Shown: one piece after another, positions 35,916-44,386 of the stretch | Layout: the number at the start of each line of letters is the position of its first letter | Position numbering within the stretch: position 1 is the first letter of the stretch | NCBI GenBank assembly: GCA_019090315.1 | Contig: JAHRWD010000059.1 | Span: 1-64,000 of the forward strand | Length of the DNA stretch: 64,000 nucleotides | Reading direction: 5' to 3' | DNA from: Pseudomonadales bacterium | GTDB lineage: Bacteria; Pseudomonadota; Gammaproteobacteria; Pseudomonadales; JAHRWD01 | Notes under the pieces: model-generated | Database searches by the model: none | Seen by the model: the letters and a program-made list of their open reading frames with translations, nothing else | Told to the model about the DNA's origin: nothing | Translations under genes and position numbers: made by a program

Positions 35916-36737
35916 TTAGTTTGGAGAATCAGCTACCAGAAAAGGGCCTGGGGGAGTGACAGGTAGTTGAAACTTTTGAGGATACTCGACGCCAACCAGA
36001 TACAAACCTTTAGCAGATGCGGTTACAGCGCCATCGCGTCGGTCACGCGCTTCCAGTACCTCCCTCGCCCACTCCGGCTGATGTTTTCCTGACCCGATAT
36101 CGATAAGCACGCCAGCTATATTTCTAACCATATGCTGCAAAAATGCATTGGCCTGAACATCCAGAACAATCAGCGCCCCAGATCTATACAAACGTACAAA
36201 CTCGAGGTTTCGTACAGGGTTCTTTGCCTGACATGCAGCGGCTCGAAAGGAGCTAAAATCATGCTCGCCCTCAATATATTGGGCTGCTTGCTGCATCCGT
36301 TCAAGATCGAGCGGACGATAACACCATGAGACCGTGTCGTGAAAAAGTGCGTGTTTGCTGGAGTGGTTAAATATCAGGTAGCGGTAGCGACGGGCGGTTG
36401 CAGAAAACCGTGCATGAAATGAATCATCTGTTTCAGCAACCCAGCGAACGCTAATATCATCAGGAAGATGTGTGTTGACGCCATATATCCAGGCTTTGTC
36501 TTCATGCTGGACCGCGGTATCAAAATGAATTACCTGTGCGGTAGCATGAACACCTGCATCTGTTCGTCCGGCACAAACGGTTTTGATTTCAGTCGCGGCA
36601 ATTTTTGATAGTGCTTTCTCCAGTGCCCACTGGACAGTGGGCACTGGATCGCGTTTCTGTCTTTGCCAACCATGGTAGCGGGTACCATGGTATTCAATAC
36701 CCAATACAATACGACGGTACTCTTTGGGTAATTCCAC
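35916..36737 (-). CDS. truA: tRNA pseudouridine synthase A
   Basis: The 273-residue enzyme changes uridines 38-40 of the tRNA anticodon stem to pseudouridine. The catalytic Asp60 is in VCAGRTDAGVHAT. Other marks are GIEYHGTRYHGWQRQ and FLQHMVRNIAGVLIDIG. I use GTG 36737, 12 bases after the fimV stop, as there is no earlier sensible start. The codons for residues 31-39 contain a perfect 28-base palindrome (separate entry). Position between fimV and trpF is conserved in Pseudomonas. Confidence 0.95.
   Translation of the reverse strand: MELPKEYRRIVLGIEYHGTRYHGWQRQKRDPVPTVQWALEKALSKIAATEIKTVCAGRTDAGVHATAQVIHFDTAVQHEDKAWIYGVNTHLPDDISVRWVAETDDSFHARFSATARRYRYLIFNHSSKHALFHDTVSWCYRPLDLERMQQAAQYIEGEHDFSSFRAAACQAKNPVRNLEFVRLYRSGALIVLDVQANAFLQHMVRNIAGVLIDIGSGKHQPEWAREVLEARDRRDGAVTASAKGLYLVGVEYPQKFQLPVTPPGPFLVADSPN
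36620..36647. other. perfect 28-base palindrome inside truA
   Basis: CCAGTGCCCACTG and CAGTGGGCACTGG form 13-bp perfect arms around a GA centre. It is in the 5' part of truA, coding for the conserved TVQWALEK region. In mRNA it could form a very tight stem near the start; in DNA it could form a cruciform or bind a dimeric protein. It is well beyond the length expected by chance at one site. Confidence 0.7.
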
Positions 36738-36748
36738 CTACAACAAAA

Positions 36749-39337
36749 TCAGCTAATATCGGAAATGAGCTGTTCAGCAGTAGATTTCTGATCGCTTGAT
36801 CCTTCCTGTATTACCTCTTTCAAAAGCTCCTGAGCACCTTCAAAATCTTCCATTTCGATATATGCACGAGCAAGATCAATTTTTGTTTCGGACTCATCAA
36901 CCCCAAGAGGCACATCCACCTCGTCTTCAGCCGCTTGTTCTGAGGCACTGTCGTCTTTTTCCGCGGCTGTGTCGGACTGATCCGCAATATCAAGCGCCAA
37001 ATCGGCGGGCTCGTCTACTGCTACGCTACCACTCTCTTCTTCAGATCCGGAAATAATATCCTGTTCCTGAAGTCGTGCGACAATCGCTTCAGCCTCAATC
37101 CGCATCTCCATGTTGATGGAATCGAGATCTGCATCGTCTTCATCGTCTTCTGTAGCGGTATCATCTGACTCAGAAGAGAGATCAAAATCCGTTAGCAGAT
37201 CATCGTTTGAGTCAAGGTCGAAATCGTCCATGTCAATTTCGAAATCAATTTCGCCTATATTTTCTTCATCCTGTGATTCATGCTCGGAGATACTCTTCTC
37301 CAATGAAGATATACCCGGAGTGCTTTCAATCTGATCACTAACTGCGTCCCCTAAATCGATATCTCCCTCCACAGCCTCCTCGGATGCCTCGTTGCTTAAT
37401 ATATCAAAAACAAGATCATCAGCTTCCTCATTCGATTCGTCATCTACGACCATTCGAGTACGTAGCTCAGCTGCCTGCTGACTCGCTTCGTCATCGCCTA
37501 GTTCTGCTAGCTCAGCCAATCCCTGGTCAAAAGCAGCGTGATCATTCTGGTCAGCATACACCTCTAGCAACTTAACTCGCAGGTCGGCGCGGGCTGGTTC
37601 ATCCTGAATTGCGGTAGCGAGAATATCGATAGCGGGTTGCGCTCTACCATAGGCCAAATAGATATCGGCCTCAGCGATAACATCACTGGTTTCTGCCTTG
37701 ACTTCATCCCTGTTGTCTACGAATCCAGACGCAGTTTCCTCGCGATCTGTCTCTTCAGGCAGGATGTCATCATTGAAATCATCAGCATCTTCAAAGCCGG
37801 AGATATCTTCGAGCCCGTCCTGATTAAAATCATCGTCAGTTAATGGCATATCACCATCAAATGAACCGAATGAATTCTCATCTTCACTCTCTTCTGATTT
37901 GGGTTTAAACAGGAAAAATAAAATTACCAGAATTAGCCCCAAGCCGGCAGCCCAGAGATAAATGTTTTCTTTGATTTGTGCGATCAGTCCATCTACACCA
38001 ACCGGTGCAGCAGGTGCTGATTCAACTTCGGTACCAGCGGCCGGTTCTTCTACAACTGCCGAAACATCATCCGTTCCAGACATCTCGGTTGAAGTGTCGC
38101 TCATTGGATCTATCGCAGAATCTTGTTCTACTTCAACGCTAGTAGATTCGGTAATCGTCTCGAGTTCTACAGCATCCGCATTCGGAGTATCAAGCTCATT
38201 CGTTAACAGCGCCATCTGCTCATCTTTAAGAGTAAGCAACTTTTGCATAGTCTCTAAATTCTCTTCGAGCGCCGCCAGACGCGTGGAGAGATCAAGATTT
38301 TCCTGCTTGGACTTTTCGAGATTTTCCTCACTAATAGTTAAAGCGTTTTTCAAGGTTTCAGTATTTGTACCATCCGCAGCACTCGATCCTTGTCCGCCTG
38401 TTGTCTGATCCGTATTTGTCCCTTCCACTGATACTAATTTGAGCTCAGCCTGATTTTTATCAGCGCCAGACTGGTTCGACTCATCGGTATTTTGCTGAGA
38501 TGCGATTAAAGGCATTTTCTTCGGATCGCTGGGCATACGTCTGCCCTCGGAGAACATCTTATTCTGAAATGCTACTTCCTGATTCGCCTGATTAAGGCTG
38601 CGAGAACGTATCTGCTCCGGCGTGGGAACTTTAATTTTCTGATGCTGTTGAATCAGATTGATATTCCCTCTCATAAAAGCACGAGGGTTTTGATCTTGAA
38701 TTGCTAACATTGTTTGCTGCACGGAAAAATCAGAAGATGGCCGTGCTTTCAGTGCAACCTCCCATAAAGTCTCATCCGTGGTCTTTATATACCCATTTTC
38801 TGTGACTAAAGAGTGCTGGCTACCGGAGCTAGCTCTACTCTGTGTAGACACCGGGGCTGCCACAGTTTGAATCGGTGCAGCGCTTTGCGGTGTAACTACC
38901 GGAGCTTGGTTAGCGGCAACCGGTTTTTCAAGAAAAACAGGGGGATCAATTAGAACAGTATATTCGCGCAACAACCTACCTGTTGGCCATTGTGTTTCTA
39001 TAATGAAATCGAGATAGGGCTCGTCAATAGGCCCCTTGCTTGTAACATGAATTACACCGCTCTGATCCGACTCGATATAGATGCCATACTTCAGATCCAG
39101 CAAAAAGAAAAGGCGATCGACACCGGCTCTTTCAAAATCTTTTTTTGAAGCCAGGTTAACAATGATTTGTTCTTCAGTTAGACCATTGGTATCGCTGAGT
39201 TGTATCACCGCATCAAACGGTTGATTAAGTGCCGACTTAACCTCAATTTCACCTAGACCTAAGCCAATCGCCTGATTTTTAAGCAGTGCGAACACAATAA
39301 AAATCATAACCCCAGAATATGAAAGCCTGTTCTTCAT
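36749..39337 (-). CDS. fimV: FimV/HubP-type polar scaffold protein
   Basis: I start at ATG 39337 with AGGGA upstream (862 residues); a start 16 codons earlier lacks a site. The order is: signal peptide, FimV N-terminal domain (GEIEVKSALNQPFDAVIQL), LysM-type segment (about 185-250, GNINLIQQHQKIKVP), coiled coil (about 335-390), one membrane span (about 460-480), a very acidic Asp/Glu-rich cytosolic region, TPR-like segment (AQPAIDILATAIQDEP) and the C-terminal FimV motif (IDLARAYIEMEDFEGAQELLKEV). FimV organises the cell pole for type IV pili and chemotaxis. Position between asd and truA is conserved. Confidence 0.92.
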   Translation of the reverse strand: MKNRLSYSGVMIFIVFALLKNQAIGLGLGEIEVKSALNQPFDAVIQLSDTNGLTEEQIIVNLASKKDFERAGVDRLFFLLDLKYGIYIESDQSGVIHVTSKGPIDEPYLDFIIETQWPTGRLLREYTVLIDPPVFLEKPVAANQAPVVTPQSAAPIQTVAAPVSTQSRASSGSQHSLVTENGYIKTTDETLWEVALKARPSSDFSVQQTMLAIQDQNPRAFMRGNINLIQQHQKIKVPTPEQIRSRSLNQANQEVAFQNKMFSEGRRMPSDPKKMPLIASQQNTDESNQSGADKNQAELKLVSVEGTNTDQTTGGQGSSAADGTNTETLKNALTISEENLEKSKQENLDLSTRLAALEENLETMQKLLTLKDEQMALLTNELDTPNADAVELETITESTSVEVEQDSAIDPMSDTSTEMSGTDDVSAVVEEPAAGTEVESAPAAPVGVDGLIAQIKENIYLWAAGLGLILVILFFLFKPKSEESEDENSFGSFDGDMPLTDDDFNQDGLEDISGFEDADDFNDDILPEETDREETASGFVDNRDEVKAETSDVIAEADIYLAYGRAQPAIDILATAIQDEPARADLRVKLLEVYADQNDHAAFDQGLAELAELGDDEASQQAAELRTRMVVDDESNEEADDLVFDILSNEASEEAVEGDIDLGDAVSDQIESTPGISSLEKSISEHESQDEENIGEIDFEIDMDDFDLDSNDDLLTDFDLSSESDDTATEDDEDDADLDSINMEMRIEAEAIVARLQEQDIISGSEEESGSVAVDEPADLALDIADQSDTAAEKDDSASEQAAEDEVDVPLGVDESETKIDLARAYIEMEDFEGAQELLKEVIQEGSSDQKSTAEQLISDIS

Positions 39338-39455
39338 AAAATTATCCCTGTTTAACAAAGGGCTCCACTTATTAGTTTTCAACATTTAACCTCTTACCGG
39401 TACTCGCTCGATACTTAAGTGTAGCAGGTGACAAATTATTGGCTAAAGGAGTTTG

Positions 39456-40487
39456 TTATTTTTTAAATGATTCATTTTTGATCAGAAGCTCTGCGATTTG
39501 AACACTGTTTAACGCAGCACCTTTTCTGACGTTGTCAGATACCACCCAGAGATTCAGCCCTCGCGGATGGGATATATCCTCACGAATTCGCCCAACATAT
39601 ACTGGATCATTGCCCGCTGATTCCTCCACAGCAGTTGGATAACCACCATCCTCCATTTCATCTTTGACAACGATGCCATCGGTCGCAGTGAGTAATTTTT
39701 TTGCATCAGCAGCTGAAATTTTATCAATGGTCTCAATATGCAATGCCTCGGAATGACCATAAAAAACAGGCACCCGAACACAGGTAGGGTTAACTTCAAT
39801 ACTTTCATCACCAAGAATTTTCCTGGTTTCCCACACCATTTTCATCTCTTCTTTAGTGTAGCCATTATCCATAAATACATCGATATGGGGCAGTACATTG
39901 AAGGCAATTTGTGCGGGATATACCGATTTTTCAATCGGCTTTGCGTTAAGCAGCGCAGCAGTTTGACCGACCAACTCTTCAATTGCCGGCTTACCAGTAC
40001 CGGAAACTGCCTGGTAAGTTGCGATATTTATCCTTTTAATCCCAACCGCATCATAAATAGGTTTCAGTGCCACCATCATCTGGATAGTGGAGCAGTTTGG
40101 ATTAGCAATAATGTTATGGTTGATATATTCCGAAATTTTTTCCGGGTTAACTTCCGGTACGACCAACGGAATATCATCCTGCTGACGAAAGTGAGAGGTA
40201 TTGTCAATGACAACACAGCCCGCAGCACCAGCGATGGGTGCATATTTCTCTGAAATACTACCACCCGCAGAGAATAGGCCGATTTGAGCTTTGGAAAAAT
40301 CGAATTGATCGAGATCCTGAACCCGGACCGACTTGTTACGGAACATGACGGTTTTGCCGGCTGAACGACTACTTGCCAACGGGTAGAGTGTACCAACGGG
40401 AAAGTTACGCTCTTCCAAAATTGAAATAATAGTTTCACCCACAGCACCGGTGGCACCAACTACTGCTACATCGTAGGTTTGACTCAT
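39456..40487 (-). CDS. asd: aspartate-semialdehyde dehydrogenase
   Basis: The 343-residue enzyme reduces aspartyl phosphate to aspartate semialdehyde with NADPH, feeding lysine, threonine, methionine and cell-wall diaminopimelate. The nucleotide loop is VVGATGAVGETI (about 9-20). The active Cys132 is in ANPNCSTIQ. The substrate histidine region is VFYGHSEALHIET. It is 79 bases after leuB and before fimV, as in Pseudomonas. No irregularity is seen. Confidence 0.96.
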   Translation of the reverse strand: MSQTYDVAVVGATGAVGETIISILEERNFPVGTLYPLASSRSAGKTVMFRNKSVRVQDLDQFDFSKAQIGLFSAGGSISEKYAPIAGAAGCVVIDNTSHFRQQDDIPLVVPEVNPEKISEYINHNIIANPNCSTIQMMVALKPIYDAVGIKRINIATYQAVSGTGKPAIEELVGQTAALLNAKPIEKSVYPAQIAFNVLPHIDVFMDNGYTKEEMKMVWETRKILGDESIEVNPTCVRVPVFYGHSEALHIETIDKISAADAKKLLTATDGIVVKDEMEDGGYPTAVEESAGNDPVYVGRIREDISHPRGLNLWVVSDNVRKGAALNSVQIAELLIKNESFKK

Positions 40488-40566
40488 CTGTTATTCACCT
40501 GTCTCAATAAAACTGTTGTTCTGGGGCAAGCCCTTCAAAACAAAAAAACATAAATTGCGTAAAACA

Positions 40567-41649
40567 TTAAAGCGATGCAAGAATATCTGTGACCGCATCA
40601 CCCATTTCAGTTGTGCTTACCTGTTTATGACCATCGGTATAGATGTCGACGGTTCTATATCCCGCATCAAGCGCCATTTCAACCGCCTTTTCGATCGTGT
40701 CAGCAACCTGTTCCAAACCGAGGGAATAACGCATCATCATCGCGCAGGAAAGTATAGCGGCAAGCGGATTCGCCTTGTTTTGCCCGGCTATATCCGGTGC
40801 GGAGCCGTGGCAGGGTTCATACATCCCTTTGCCATTGATATCTAGCGATGCGGAGGGCAGCATTCCGATTGAGCCTGTTAACATAGCTGCGGCATCGGAA
40901 AGGATGTCGCCAAACATATTCCCGGTAACCATTACATCAAACTGTTTGGGGGCACGAACCAGCTGCATTGCAGCATTGTCGACATACATATGGCTTAACT
41001 CTACATCGTTGTATTCGGCAGCCAGCCGATCCATGACTTCACGCCACAGCACGGTAACTTCAAGTACATTGGCCTTATCAACCGAACAGAGTCGGCCATC
41101 ACGTTTACGAGCCGCTTCAAAAGCTACCCTACCGATGCGCTCTATCTCGGATTCTGAATATACATAGGTGTTGAAACCCTGCCGTTCACCATTTTCGAGT
41201 GTTCGAATACCCCGTGGCTCACCAAAATAGATACCGCCGGTAAGTTCTCGGACGATTAAAAGATCAAGGCCCGCAACCAGCTCTTTTTTCAGACTGGATG
41301 CATCAGCAAGTTGAGGAAAGGTAATAGCAGGTCGTAAATTGCCAAACAGTTGCAGACCTGAGCGGATCCCCAATAACCCTTTTTCAGGGCGAATTGAGCG
41401 ATCAATCTGATCCCACTTTGGTCCGCCAACGGCACCTAACAATATAGCGTCTACCTGCTCAGCCAGTTTCATGGTAGATTCTGGTAGTGGAACGCCCTCT
41501 TTATCGATGGCAGAGCCACCCAACAATGCAGATTCCAGCTGTAGATCAAGCTTATAAATAGAGATAACTTTTTTTAGTACTTTTTCCGCTTCCTGTATAA
41601 CTTCAGGGCCGATCCCATCGCCGGGCAAAAGTAATATCCGCTGACTCAT
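40567..41649 (-). CDS. leuB: 3-isopropylmalate dehydrogenase
   Basis: The 360-residue enzyme oxidises and decarboxylates 3-isopropylmalate in leucine synthesis. Marks are [11 protein letters not shown] at the N-terminus, [34 protein letters not shown], the Lys-Asp segment SVDKANVLE, and the metal site [24 protein letters not shown]. In Pseudomonas leuC and leuD lie upstream; here they are replaced by a WbpM-like gene and the F420 operon. A hairpin lies 36 bases upstream of the start. Confidence 0.96.
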   Translation of the reverse strand: MSQRILLLPGDGIGPEVIQEAEKVLKKVISIYKLDLQLESALLGGSAIDKEGVPLPESTMKLAEQVDAILLGAVGGPKWDQIDRSIRPEKGLLGIRSGLQLFGNLRPAITFPQLADASSLKKELVAGLDLLIVRELTGGIYFGEPRGIRTLENGERQGFNTYVYSESEIERIGRVAFEAARKRDGRLCSVDKANVLEVTVLWREVMDRLAAEYNDVELSHMYVDNAAMQLVRAPKQFDVMVTGNMFGDILSDAAAMLTGSIGMLPSASLDINGKGMYEPCHGSAPDIAGQNKANPLAAILSCAMMMRYSLGLEQVADTIEKAVEMALDAGYRTVDIYTDGHKQVSTTEMGDAVTDILASL

Positions 41650-41685
41650 TTCATTCTCAATAATTTGGTTACGATCATATGTATA

Positions 41686-41712
41686 AAAACCAACCGAGTA
41701 TCGATTGGTTTT
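41686..41712 (-). other. hairpin in leuB leader, terminator- or attenuator-like
   Basis: AAAACCAA pairs with TTGGTTTT, with an inner CGA/TCG pairing around one mismatch and a 3-base loop. On the minus strand it is followed by TTTTTATA. It may terminate transcription from the upstream sugar gene or attenuate leuB. The 234-base gap shows no obvious leucine-rich leader peptide. Confidence 0.4.
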
Positions 41713-41883
41713 GTACGAAAACGTGCCATCTTACTGAATTTCAGGCGCTTTTTGTAGCGTTTAATGAATGCCAAGGGTGTTTATTGAAGTGGTTCAAATA
41801 TCGCCAGAAGAGGATTATCTGAAGTTGAAGGAGATCACCTTATAGTGTTTGATATTTGAGCGCTTGTGGAGACAGGAATCACG

Positions 41884-43797
41884 TTACTGTTTCGATCTTT
41901 TTTTGTCAATCTGCCTGGCTACAAGATCATCGATCGGTGCAGGGGGCTGATAACTTGTTGGCGCTGAGATAAGTAACTCTCGTACCTGCAGACAGTCATA
42001 GGCCAGGCAAGCCTGATCGATTTTATCCAGCAGGCTTTTTAACTCTTGCCAGGGTAAACAACTCTCCTGCGCCCGCATTATTTGCGGATGTTCCGTTCCG
42101 AGTGGATTATCACCAATCAATAACTCTTCATATAATTTTTCGCCAGGCCTTAACCCGGTGTAGGTGATCTCAATATCACCCTCGGGGTTTTCATTATCCC
42201 GTACCGTGTGACCCATCAGGTGAATCATGCGTTTTGCAAGATCTGCTATACGGATAGATTCACCCATGTCGAGAATAAAAACATCACCACCCTGCCCCAT
42301 GGAACCAGCTTGCAGTACCAGCTGAACCGCTTCAGGAATGGTCATAAAGTAACGTGTGATCTCTTCATCGGTAACAGTTACCGGACCACCACTACGAATC
42401 TGAGTGCGAAACAGAGGAACAACAGAGCCTGATGACCCCAGAACATTGCCAAATCGAACCATACAAAACCGGGTGACACTCTGTGTCTGATCCAGACCCT
42501 GTAATACCAACTCTGCCATACGCTTACTAGCGCCCATTACGTTGGTCGGTCGTACTGCTTTATCGGTAGAGATCAACACAAACGTTTCTACCCGGGCCTC
42601 AATAGCTGCCTCGGCGAGCCGAACAGTACCAAACAGATTGTTTCGTATCCCTTCGATCATGTTATGTTCAACCATCGGCACATGTTTGTATGCGGCAGCG
42701 TGATAGAGCGTTTGAACATCAAATGATCTTAGCACCGAATCGATACGGATTTGATTCTGCACAGAGCCCATGATGGCGACCAGCTCAACATTAAGAAGCT
42801 CCTCCTTAATGATGGTTCTCAGTTGACCCTCGATTTGGTATAAACCAAATTCTGACTGGTCAAATATAACCAGCCGGACTGGATTCAGGCGTACGATGTG
42901 GCGACACAGCTCTGATCCGATTGAGCCCCCTGCACCGCTCACCATAACGACTTTTTCCTTGATGCAGGCATCAACCAAACCTTCTACTGCCTCAACCTTT
43001 TGTCGGCCTAATAGATCATCAATCTCGATATCGCGAATCTGCTCAATACGCGCACGACCGCTTACCAACTCAGCCATATCCGGGATAGTTTTAACCTGTA
43101 CAGATAGCGGCTCAAGATATTCCAGTAGTTTCAATCGTCGAGACGATGATACGTTACCTATAGCTAACAGCAGGATGTTGATATTGTGTCGCTTACATAA
43201 TCCCTCCAGTTGCTCACGACTGTATACCTGAACACCCTGTATTACCGTTCCCTGCTTATTCCTGTCGTCATCAATATACGCGATTGGGTGGAATTCACCT
43301 GTCTGATGCAAGGCATTCAATAGCTGCAAACCGGCAGAACCCGCCCCATAAATAATAATTTTTTCTTTTTGGCGGCGTTCCGTTGTCTGTATATAACCCC
43401 GCACCAACATGCGAGAACCGCCAACAAACAAAAATGCCAGGCCAAGATATATCAGCATGGAAGAACGGGGCATAGTGACACGAAGTAGAAAACTGCTGGT
43501 AGCAAAGATGAGTGTAGAGATGCCAACCCCTATAAAAACTACGGAATACGCCTGTGATGAAAGATAGCGAATAATAGCGCGATACAGTCCGAGTCGTATA
43601 AAGACTAAAATAGAAGTGGCGACAGTGGCAACGAAACAAAGGTAGATTAATGGATCCGCTGGCACGAACAGTTCGCCGTATCTCAGGCTCACCGCAGCCC
43701 AAAGTGAAAATGACAGTAAAAGAATGTCGGAGACAATCGAAAAAATCCGTTTTTTAGGGCGGGACATGCCCAGCAATAGATCCAGTATTTTTTTCAT
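41884..43797 (-). CDS. WbpM/CapD-type nucleotide-sugar 4,6-dehydratase (membrane)
   Basis: I start at ATG 43797 (637 residues); a TTG 11 codons earlier is also in frame. Four N-terminal membrane spans (about 15-130) precede two Rossmann domains: a first CoA-binding-like one with IYGAGSAGLQLL, and a catalytic SDR domain with VSGAGGSIGSELCRHI. Catalytic residues are in LISTDKAVRPTNVMGASKR, where WbpM-type enzymes use a Met/Lys pair in place of Tyr. It likely forms a UDP-4-keto-6-deoxy sugar for O-antigen or capsule. No other glycan genes are adjacent. It is set between leuB and the F420 region. Confidence 0.9.
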   Translation of the reverse strand: MKKILDLLLGMSRPKKRIFSIVSDILLLSFSLWAAVSLRYGELFVPADPLIYLCFVATVATSILVFIRLGLYRAIIRYLSSQAYSVVFIGVGISTLIFATSSFLLRVTMPRSSMLIYLGLAFLFVGGSRMLVRGYIQTTERRQKEKIIIYGAGSAGLQLLNALHQTGEFHPIAYIDDDRNKQGTVIQGVQVYSREQLEGLCKRHNINILLLAIGNVSSSRRLKLLEYLEPLSVQVKTIPDMAELVSGRARIEQIRDIEIDDLLGRQKVEAVEGLVDACIKEKVVMVSGAGGSIGSELCRHIVRLNPVRLVIFDQSEFGLYQIEGQLRTIIKEELLNVELVAIMGSVQNQIRIDSVLRSFDVQTLYHAAAYKHVPMVEHNMIEGIRNNLFGTVRLAEAAIEARVETFVLISTDKAVRPTNVMGASKRMAELVLQGLDQTQSVTRFCMVRFGNVLGSSGSVVPLFRTQIRSGGPVTVTDEEITRYFMTIPEAVQLVLQAGSMGQGGDVFILDMGESIRIADLAKRMIHLMGHTVRDNENPEGDIEITYTGLRPGEKLYEELLIGDNPLGTEHPQIMRAQESCLPWQELKSLLDKIDQACLAYDCLQVRELLISAPTSYQPPAPIDDLVARQIDKKRSKQ

Positions 43798-43993
43798 ATT
43801 TTTATTGAACGCTCTATGACTTAAACTCAATCGGAATCACGATCGTGTAAACGTCACAGTAGGCATTATTTATATCCCGCTGATGTTGTCGCTAATGAGT
43901 TCAAATCATTGATCCTGTTTCTTCGAAAACCCTTATGGAAGATTCCAAATCGTAACTTGATTGTATTTTTGTAATTCGTGTAGAGTATTAGTC

Positions 43994-44386
43994 ATGCTCA
44001 AGTATCCATTCAAAAAACAGGAAAGTCTCAATATTTTTGATGAGCCTCTGCTTTCCTGTAGCCATAATCCTTCCACAGGCTACTTCCGTGATGGCCATTG
44101 TAACACCTGTAAAGAGGACGAAGGTTCCCACACGGTTTGTATTGAAGTTAGTAAATCATTCCTGGAGTTCTCGCGCTTCAGGGGCAATGACCTCTCTACT
44201 CCCATCCCTAAATATGGTTTTCCCGGCGTCAAAGAGGGCGACCGCTGGTGCCTTTGTGCTACTCGCTGGCAAGAGGCCTACGATGCAGGAATGGCCCCCA
44301 GGGTATTTTTAACAAGAACCCATAAACGTGCGCTTGAACTAATCCCGCTGGAAAGACTTAAAGAATTTGCTGCAGATCTAAATTAG
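43994..44386 (+). CDS. DUF2237 family protein
   Basis: I start at ATG 43994 (130 residues). The protein matches the DUF2237 family almost throughout: LSCSHNPSTGYFRDGHCNTC, the HTVC segment, FSRFRGNDLSTP, YGFPGVKEGDRWCLCATRWQEAYDAG and a closing ELIPLERLKEF. The three conserved Cys regions suggest a structural or metal site. Function is unknown. The 3' end overlaps the convergent fbiC gene by 29 bases, an unusually tight arrangement. A possible promoter (TTGATT and TAGAGT) would give a nearly leaderless message. Confidence 0.88.
   Translation: MLKYPFKKQESLNIFDEPLLSCSHNPSTGYFRDGHCNTCKEDEGSHTVCIEVSKSFLEFSRFRGNDLSTPIPKYGFPGVKEGDRWCLCATRWQEAYDAGMAPRVFLTRTHKRALELIPLERLKEFAADLN

Noticed and set aside
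37962..38408. 148-codon Ser/Val-rich plus-strand ORF
   Set aside because: It is the antisense shadow of the acidic, repetitive part of fimV; the Ser richness mirrors Asp/Glu codons on the other strand.
39738..40253. 171-codon plus-strand ORF
   Set aside because: It lies entirely opposite asd, whose motifs are complete; no domain or start signal supports it.
43838..43847. CACGATCGTG palindrome upstream of the WbpM-like gene
   Set aside because: It is a 10-base palindrome with no second copy or clear promoter link, so it may be chance.
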